A DNA stretch of 64,000 nt, from the NCBI RefSeq assembly GCF_003063475.1, contig NZ_NESP01000001.1:2480001-2544000 (forward strand), in the 5' to 3' direction. Of this stretch, positions 58,307 through 64,000 are shown piece after piece (within the stretch, counting starts at the first letter, position 1; each line of letters starts with the position of its first letter). The stretch is from Limnohabitans curvus (GTDB taxonomy: Bacteria; Pseudomonadota; Gammaproteobacteria; Burkholderiales; Burkholderiaceae_C). The notes under the pieces are model-generated. The model searched no databases and was not told the DNA's origin. It worked only from the letters and a program-made list of their open reading frames with translations. The translations under genes and the position numbers were made by a program.

Positions 58307-58375
58307 TAAAAACGTTATAGCAGCTAGTTCCTCATTTGAGGTTCATTTCTGGGGTAAATCTCTAGAATCACGCCC

Positions 58376-59092
58376 ATGCAAACCCCATCTTCATCTCTTG
58401 TTCTGCGCGGTATTTCATCCATGGCCACCAAGGCTTTGTTGGCTGATTTGACGCAGGCGTATCAGGCGCAAACCGGCGTGTCAGTGCAAATCGAGTCGGT
58501 GGGTGGTGTGGATGCCGCCAAACGCGTGCAAGCGGGTGAGGCCTTTGACATGGTGCTCTTGGCTTCAGACGCGATTGAACGTTTGATCGCGTCGGGCCAC
58601 GTGCAAACTGGCTCACGCAGCGACTGGGTGCGTTCACCCGTGGCGGTGGCGGTGCAAGCGGGTGCTGCACGCCCCGACCTGAGCAACGAAGCCGCGGTGA
58701 AAGCCGCTGTGTTGGCCAGCCCCACACTGAGCTACTCCACAGGCCCAAGCGGCGTGTACCTTGAAAAACTGTTTGAGCGTTGGGGTATCGCCGACGAGGT
58801 GAAAGCCCGCATCGTGGTGCCACCACCCGGCACGCCTGTGGGCGCGCTTGTGGCCAGCGGCCAAGCTGCTTTGGGTTTTCAACAGTTGAGCGAACTCATT
58901 GCGTTGCCCGGCATTGACGTGCTGGGCACCTTGCCTACGGATGTGGCGTTCATCACCACGTTCTCGTCGGGCATTCCAGCGGTCATTGCGGGCGACGCAG
59001 CGCGCGTGGCGGCGGTGCAATCATTTTTACAGTTCTTGGCTTCGGCTGGCGTGGAAGACGTCAAGCGTAAGCAAGGCATGGACTGGCTTTAA
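58376..59092 (+). CDS. ModA-like substrate-binding-fold protein without signal peptide
   Basis: 238 residues. The fold is that of molybdate-type binding proteins (LVLRGISSMATKALLADLTQAYQ; GEAFDMVLLASDAIERLIASGHV; STGPSGVYLEKLFERWGI). No signal peptide or lipobox is present at the N-terminus, so it is probably cytoplasmic and not part of a normal ABC importer. No modB/C is nearby. 30 bp before ligJ, likely co-transcribed. Role unknown; it may bind a pathway acid. Confidence 0.75.
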   Translation: MQTPSSSLVLRGISSMATKALLADLTQAYQAQTGVSVQIESVGGVDAAKRVQAGEAFDMVLLASDAIERLIASGHVQTGSRSDWVRSPVAVAVQAGAARPDLSNEAAVKAAVLASPTLSYSTGPSGVYLEKLFERWGIADEVKARIVVPPPGTPVGALVASGQAALGFQQLSELIALPGIDVLGTLPTDVAFITTFSSGIPAVIAGDAARVAAVQSFLQFLASAGVEDVKRKQGMDWL

Positions 59093-59122
59093 TTTTTAAA
59101 TTTCATTCTGTAAGGGGTATTC

Positions 59123-60157
59123 ATGTCTCTCATCATCGACGTACACGGTCACTACACCACAGCGCCTAAGGCCTTGGAAGAATGGCGCAACCGCCAAATC
59201 GCCGGCATCAAAGACCCTGCGTCTATGCCCAAAGTCTCCGAGCTGAAAATCAGTGACGACGAGTTGCGCGAAACCATCGAGACCAACCAACTCGCCAAGA
59301 TGAAAGAGCGCGGCTCCGACATCACCATCTTCAGCCCACGTGCCAGCTTCATGGCCCACCACATTGGCGATTTCCAGGTGTCATCCACTTGGGCTGCCAT
59401 CTGCAACGAGCTGTGCTTCCGCGTGTCTGAGCTGTTCCCCAACAACTTCGTGCCTGCGGCCATGTTGCCCCAGTCGCCCGGTGTGGACCCCGCCACTTGC
59501 ATTCCTGAATTGGTCAAGTGCGTGGAGCAATACGGCAACGTCGGCATCAACTTGAACCCAGACCCGTCCGGTGGCCACTGGACCTCGCCCTCGCTGGCCG
59601 ACAAGTCTTGGTACCCCATCTACGAAAAAATGGTCGAGTACGACATCCCCGCCATGATTCACGTGTCGACCAGCTGCAACGGCTGCTTCCACACCACCGG
59701 CGCGCATTACTTGAACGCAGACACCACGGCCTTCATGCAGTGCTTGACTTCTGACTTGTTCAAAGACTTCCCCACCTTGAAGTTCTTGATTCCGCATGGC
59801 GGCGGCGCTGTGCCTTACCACTGGGGCCGTTTCCGTGGCTTGGCACAAGAGCTGAAAAAGCCTTTGCTGTCAGAGCACTTGATGAACAACATTTACTTTG
59901 ACACCTGCGTGTACCACCAGCCGGGCATCGACTTGTTGACCAAAGTGATTCCGGTCAAGAACATCATGTTCGCGTCCGAAATGATTGGCGCCGTGCGTGG
60001 CATCGACCCAGAAACAGGTCACTACTACGACGACACCAAGCGCTACATCGAGTCCACACTCAACCTCAATGCGGATGAGCGCCATCAGGTGTACGAGGGC
60101 AACGCACGCCGCGTGTTCTCGCGCTTGGACACCAAGCTGAAGTCGCAAGGCCGTTAA
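59123..60157 (+). CDS. ligJ: 4-oxalomesaconate hydratase (LigJ/PmdE)
   Basis: 344 residues of the amidohydrolase (ACMSD-like) fold. Metal motif IIDVHGHYTT at the N-terminus, MIHVSTSC and IPHGGGAVPYHWGRF further on. Hydrates 4-oxalomesaconate to 4-carboxy-4-hydroxy-2-oxoadipate in protocatechuate 4,5-cleavage. Next to ligK, as in pmd/lig clusters. Confidence 0.92.
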   Translation: MSLIIDVHGHYTTAPKALEEWRNRQIAGIKDPASMPKVSELKISDDELRETIETNQLAKMKERGSDITIFSPRASFMAHHIGDFQVSSTWAAICNELCFRVSELFPNNFVPAAMLPQSPGVDPATCIPELVKCVEQYGNVGINLNPDPSGGHWTSPSLADKSWYPIYEKMVEYDIPAMIHVSTSCNGCFHTTGAHYLNADTTAFMQCLTSDLFKDFPTLKFLIPHGGGAVPYHWGRFRGLAQELKKPLLSEHLMNNIYFDTCVYHQPGIDLLTKVIPVKNIMFASEMIGAVRGIDPETGHYYDDTKRYIESTLNLNADERHQVYEGNARRVFSRLDTKLKSQGR

Positions 60158-60178
60158 TTCATTCTCAGGAGATTTCTT

Positions 60179-60862
60179 ATGTACGAACTCGGCGTTGTTT
60201 ACCGCAACATCAAACGCGCAGACCGCGCAGCAGCAGACGGCTTGGCCGCTTTGGGCTCGGCCACTGTGCACGAAGCCATGGGCCGTGTGGGCTTGCTGAA
60301 GCCTTATATGCGCCCCATCTTCCCAGGTGCGCAAGTGTCAGGCACCGCAGTGACCGTGCTTTTGCACCCCGGCGACAACTGGATGATGCATGTGGCTGCT
60401 GAACAAATTCAGCCCGGCGACATCGTGGTGGCTGCCATCACCGCAGAGTGCACCGACGGTTACTTTGGCGATTTGTTGGCCACGTCTTTCCAAGCACGCG
60501 GCGCGCGCGCCCTCATCATTGACGCCGGTGTGCGCGATGTGAAAGAGCTGCAAAAAATGAACTTCCCCGTGTGGAGCAAAGCCATCAGCAGCAAAGGCAC
60601 CATCAAGGCCACCATCGGCTCCGTCAACATCCCCGTGGTGTGTGCGGGCATGTTGGTCACGCCCGGTGACGTCATCGTGGCCGATGACGACGGCGTGGTG
60701 TGCGTGCCTGCCGCACGTGCGGCCGAGACTTTGGCCGCTGCACAAAAACGCGAAAGCTTTGAAGGCGAGAAGCGCGAGAAGCTGGCCTCAGGCGTCTTGG
60801 GCCTCGACATGTACAAAATGCGTGAGCCCTTGGCTGCTGCTGGCTTAAAGTACATCGATTAA
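60179..60862 (+). CDS. ligK: 4-carboxy-4-hydroxy-2-oxoadipate aldolase (LigK/PmdF)
   Basis: 227 residues, RraA-like class II aldolase. Conserved [25 protein letters not shown] and [15 protein letters not shown]. Splits CHA into pyruvate and oxaloacetate. AGGAGA site before the ATG; 21 bp after ligJ. Confidence 0.93.
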   Translation: MYELGVVYRNIKRADRAAADGLAALGSATVHEAMGRVGLLKPYMRPIFPGAQVSGTAVTVLLHPGDNWMMHVAAEQIQPGDIVVAAITAECTDGYFGDLLATSFQARGARALIIDAGVRDVKELQKMNFPVWSKAISSKGTIKATIGSVNIPVVCAGMLVTPGDVIVADDDGVVCVPAARAAETLAAAQKRESFEGEKREKLASGVLGLDMYKMREPLAAAGLKYID

Positions 60863-60888
60863 TTTCGACAACTTTGAAAACTTGCCTC

Positions 60889-61875
60889 ATGACACACGCG
60901 TCTAAACGTCAACTGTTTGTAGCTTTGGCGTTGGGTGCTTTAACGCTGTGCGGCCTGACCGCACACGCCCAAGACTTTCCCACCAAACCTGTGCGCATCC
61001 TCACGCCGTTTCCTGTGGGCAGCGGCCCTGAGGGCGTGTTGCGTTTGGTGGCGGACAAGTTGTCACGCACCTGGGGCAAGCCTGTGGTGGTGGAGAACAA
61101 GCCCGGTGGCAACGGCTTCATCGCCATTGACACTTTCAAACGTGGTGCCACTGATGGCCATGATTTGATTCAGCTCGACAGCGTGCACTTGTCGGCCTAC
61201 CCGCATCTGTTTAAAAAGCTGCCTTATGACATCAAGGCCGATTTCGAGCCTTTGGTTCCGTTGTTCAAAACCTACTTTTTTGTGACGGTTGCGACCGATA
61301 GCAAATACAAAAAAGTGTCTGACTTGGTGGCCGATGCCAAAGCGTACCCGGGTCAGTTGAACTACGGCTCTTGGTCTGTGGGCAACCCTGTGCATTTGGG
61401 TTCGGCTTTGTTTGAGTCGGTCACAGGCACCGACATGCAGCACGTGATTTACAAAGAAACCAGCATGCTCTACACCGGCGTGGCCAATCGCGATCTGTCG
61501 TTTGCTTTGGGCTCCAACGCCACAGCCGGTGCCATGTACCGCGCAGGCAAGTTGCAATATTTGGCGGTGGCTGCACCCAAACGTGTGAGTGCATTTCCCA
61601 ATGTGCCCACCATCGGTGAGTCAGGTGGCCCCGCAGGTTTTGAAGTGAGCGGCTGGACCACCATCGCTGCACCGCGCGGATTACCCAAAGCGGTGACCGA
61701 CAAAATTCAACGCGACATCGAAAAAGCGTTGGCCGAACCCGATGTGCGCGAAAAGTTCGCCTCGTTTGCCTACGAGCCTTTCACGTTAAACCGCGAGCAG
61801 TTGAACGCCTACATTCAGGCCGAATCCAACCGCTTTGGCGGCATCATCAAAAAAGCCCAAGTGTCTTTGGATTGA
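60889..61875 (+). CDS. Bug/TctC-family solute-binding protein (first of two)
   Basis: 328 residues from ATG 60889; the TTG frame from 60874 is not preferred. Signal peptide about 1-25 (ALTLCGLTAHAQDFPTKPVRI). Bug motifs PVGSGPEGVLRLVADKLS and PGGNGFIAIDTF. Located within the lig operon, so it may capture protocatechuate or a related acid. No permease is in the window. Confidence 0.88.
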   Translation: MTHASKRQLFVALALGALTLCGLTAHAQDFPTKPVRILTPFPVGSGPEGVLRLVADKLSRTWGKPVVVENKPGGNGFIAIDTFKRGATDGHDLIQLDSVHLSAYPHLFKKLPYDIKADFEPLVPLFKTYFFVTVATDSKYKKVSDLVADAKAYPGQLNYGSWSVGNPVHLGSALFESVTGTDMQHVIYKETSMLYTGVANRDLSFALGSNATAGAMYRAGKLQYLAVAAPKRVSAFPNVPTIGESGGPAGFEVSGWTTIAAPRGLPKAVTDKIQRDIEKALAEPDVREKFASFAYEPFTLNREQLNAYIQAESNRFGGIIKKAQVSLD

Positions 61876-61889
61876 ATGTGAGGACTGCC

Positions 61890-62849
61890 ATGTTGAAACG
61901 TTTCAGTTTGATTTTGTTGATGTCTTGTGTGGCGACTTTGTCGCTCGCGCAAAACTACCCCACCAAACCCATCAAAGTGGTGGTGGGTTATGCCGCTGGC
62001 GGCGCGGTGGATGTGGTGGCGCGCACCATCGGCCAAAGCCTCTCCACCAGCCTAGGCCAGCCCGTGATTGTGGAAAACAAACCCGGCGCAGGCACCAACA
62101 TTGCCGTGAAGTCGGTGGTCACGGCCGAGCCCGATGGCTACACGATGATGATGGCGGCCAACGCTTTGGCGGCCAACATGTCGCTGTACCAACCCGCTCC
62201 GTTTGATGCCGAGCGTGACTTGGTGGCTGTGTCACTCATCGGTCGTGTGCCTGTGGTGATTGCGGCCAACCCCAATGCGCCCTACACCAACATCAAGCAG
62301 CTGATTGATGCGGCCAAAGGCAAGCCCAACAGCATTGCGTTTGGCACACCCGGCAATGGCTCTACGCCGCACATGGCGATTGAGTTGTTTGCCCGTGCTG
62401 CTGGTATTGATTTGCAGCACATCCCCTACCGTGGCGGTTCGCCAGCCATCACCGATGTGATCGGTGGCCAGTTGCCACTGGTGGCCGTCAACGCCTTGGA
62501 AGTGTTGCCGCACGTCAAGAGTGGCAAGCTCAAAGTATTGGCCGTGCTCAGCCCCAACCGCAGCGCTATTTTTCCGGATGTGCCCACCATTGCCGAATCG
62601 GGCTTTCCTGGCTTTGAGGCCTCTGTGTGGTACGGCTTGGTGGCCCCTGCGGCCACGCCCAAACCCATCGTGAACAAGCTGCATGACGAAGTGCAAAAAG
62701 CTTTGCAAACCAAAGAAGTGCGCGAGCGCATGAACGCCGTGGGCGGCGAAGTCGTGCCCGGCAGCTCCGAGATGTTCACCAACCTGATTCGCTCCGAACG
62801 CCAGCGTTACGCCAAGCTGGTGCGCGAAGCCAACATTCAACCCGATTGA
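61890..62849 (+). CDS. Bug/TctC-family solute-binding protein (second of two)
   Basis: 319 residues from ATG 61890 (TGAGGA site). Signal peptide about 1-19, then QNYPTKPIKVVVGYAAGGAVDVVARTIG. Paralogue of the preceding gene but with the more typical GYAAGGAVD pocket. Two receptors in tandem suggest two related substrates. Confidence 0.9.
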   Translation: MLKRFSLILLMSCVATLSLAQNYPTKPIKVVVGYAAGGAVDVVARTIGQSLSTSLGQPVIVENKPGAGTNIAVKSVVTAEPDGYTMMMAANALAANMSLYQPAPFDAERDLVAVSLIGRVPVVIAANPNAPYTNIKQLIDAAKGKPNSIAFGTPGNGSTPHMAIELFARAAGIDLQHIPYRGGSPAITDVIGGQLPLVAVNALEVLPHVKSGKLKVLAVLSPNRSAIFPDVPTIAESGFPGFEASVWYGLVAPAATPKPIVNKLHDEVQKALQTKEVRERMNAVGGEVVPGSSEMFTNLIRSERQRYAKLVREANIQPD

Positions 62850-62865
62850 GACTAAGAGGAACACC

Positions 62866-63783
62866 ATGGAATTTCAAAAGACCCCCGGCTGGATGGACTG
62901 GTACACCGGCCCCAGCAAACCCAAATTCAAATTGCCCGCAGGCGCCGTCGATGCCCACTGCCACGTGTTTGGCCCTGGCCACGAGTTCCCCTACGCACCT
63001 GAGCGCAAGTACACCCCGTGCGACGCCTCCAAGGCGCAGCTCTATGCCTTGCGCGACCACCTTGGTTTTGCCCGTAACGTAGTGGTGCAAGCCACCTGCC
63101 ACGGCGCAGACAACCGCGCCATGGTCGATGCCTTGGTCAGCTCCGGTGGCAAAGCGCGTGGCGTGGCCACCGTCAAACGCAGCGTGACCGACGAAGAGTT
63201 GCAAGCCATGCACGACGCAGGCGTGCGCGGCGTGCGTTTTAACTTTGTGAAGCGCTTGGTCGACTTCACACCCAAAGACGAATTGCTTGAAATTGCCAAG
63301 CGCGTGCAGATGTACGGCTGGCATGTGGTGATTTATTTTGAAGCGGTCGATTTGCCCGAGTTGTGGGACTTCTTCACCGCCTTGCCCACCAACATCGTGG
63401 TCGACCACATGGGCCGCCCCGATGTGACCAAACCTGTGGATGGTCCTGAGTTTGAGTTGTTTGTGAAATTCATGCGCGAGCACAAAAACGTGTGGAGCAA
63501 AGTCACTTGCCCCGAGCGTTTGTCAGTCTCTGGCCCTAAGGCTTTGAACGGCGAACAAAATGCGTACCAAGACGTGATTCCCTTTGCCAAGCGCATCGTG
63601 GACGAGTTCCCCGATCGCGTGATCTGGGGCACCGATTGGCCGCATCCCAACCTGAAAGACCACATGCCCGATGACGGCTTGTTGGTTGACTTTATCCCGC
63701 ACATCGCGACCACCGAAGAACAGCAACGCAAGTTGTTGGTGGACAACCCGATGCGCTTGTACTGGCCTGAGGAGACTTTTTAA
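62866..63783 (+). CDS. ligI: 2-pyrone-4,6-dicarboxylate hydrolase (LigI/PmdD)
   Basis: 305 residues of the amidohydrolase superfamily. AVDAHCHVFGPGHEF metal site, GVRGVRFNFVKRLV, VDHMGRPD and IWGTDWPHPN. Hydrolyses PDC to 4-oxalomesaconate. Its stop is next to the ligA start (taATG). Confidence 0.94.
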   Translation: MEFQKTPGWMDWYTGPSKPKFKLPAGAVDAHCHVFGPGHEFPYAPERKYTPCDASKAQLYALRDHLGFARNVVVQATCHGADNRAMVDALVSSGGKARGVATVKRSVTDEELQAMHDAGVRGVRFNFVKRLVDFTPKDELLEIAKRVQMYGWHVVIYFEAVDLPELWDFFTALPTNIVVDHMGRPDVTKPVDGPEFELFVKFMREHKNVWSKVTCPERLSVSGPKALNGEQNAYQDVIPFAKRIVDEFPDRVIWGTDWPHPNLKDHMPDDGLLVDFIPHIATTEEQQRKLLVDNPMRLYWPEETF

Positions 63784-64000
63784 TGGCACTCGACAAACCC
63801 TACACAGACGTTCCCGGCACCATCATTTTTGATGCCGAGCAATCGCGCAAAGGCTACTGGCTCAACCAGTTCTGCATGTCGCTCATGAAGGCTGAGAACC
63901 GCACGCGTTTCAAAGCCAACGAACGCGCCTACCTCGACGAATGGGCCATGACCGAAGAGCAAAAGCAGGCCGTGTTGGCCCGCGATTTGAACTGGTGCAT
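63783..64000 (+). CDS. ligA: protocatechuate 4,5-dioxygenase alpha subunit, 5' part
   Basis: The first 72 codons, cut by the window end. MALDKPYTDVPGTIIFD and GYWLNQFCMSLMKAENRTRFKANE are the LigA N-terminus. The alpha subunit lacks the iron; the beta subunit (ligB) should follow. It opens the pathway by cleaving protocatechuate. Confidence 0.9.
   Translation, partial: MALDKPYTDVPGTIIFDAEQSRKGYWLNQFCMSLMKAENRTRFKANERAYLDEWAMTEEQKQAVLARDLNWC

Overview
The window looks like chromosome of a betaproteobacterium of the Burkholderiales, most likely Comamonadaceae (Limnohabitans/Rhodoferax/Polaromonas-like). This rests on the isc operon order, a PHB depolymerase, the propionyl-CoA/methylmalonyl-CoA operon, several Bug-type (TctC) solute-binding proteins and a pmd/lig protocatechuate 4,5-cleavage cluster. 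The genus is an inference; no 16S gene is present.

Layout. 1-8451: end of an EamA transporter gene, a GntR/FCD regulator, and a five-gene operon (mcm, meaB, pccB, pccA, epimerase) that takes propionyl-CoA to succinyl-CoA. 8578-14130: MFS transporter, RnfB-like ferredoxin and PHB depolymerase on the minus strand, an extradiol dioxygenase-like gene (ygiD), and an aromatic/aspartate aminotransferase. 14281-22554: uvrB, then iscR-iscS-iscU-iscA-hscB-hscA-fdx with a near-consensus type 1 IscR site over its -10, then dnaQ and tRNA-Val(CAC).

22621-53529 is an integrated genomic island of about 31 kb. It is bounded by a perfect 53-bp direct repeat: the 3' half of tRNA-Val plus flanking bases, intact tRNA on the left and a displaced copy on the right. 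Its left part holds an integrase remnant, an XRE-type protein, a TetR-controlled HlyD/FtsX/ABC exporter and a TonB-like gene cut by an IS3-family element. Its right part is an anaerobic nitrate-respiration package. It contains a hemerythrin gene with an FNR/NnrR-type box, a nitronate monooxygenase gene, ytfE with two NsrR-like sites, B12-dependent ribonucleotide reductase nrdJ, the operon nsrR-narX-narL, and a 12.5-kb run narK1-narK2-narGHJI-ppiC-carbonic anhydrase-nitroreductase-hemerythrin. A 190-residue tyrosine recombinase, a second IS3-family element and a 40-bp scrap of the first IS close the right end.

The island supplies nitrate uptake, reduction and sensing, NO sensing and repair, and oxygen-independent dNTP synthesis. 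No nitrite reductase is seen in it, so nitrite is probably the end product unless other loci act.

53643-64000: a LysR/RraA-like/Bug cluster, a TPR membrane protein, and a second LysR gene (pmdR-like) divergent from a ModA-like protein gene and the operon ligJ-ligK-Bug-Bug-ligI-ligA, which runs off the end of the window.
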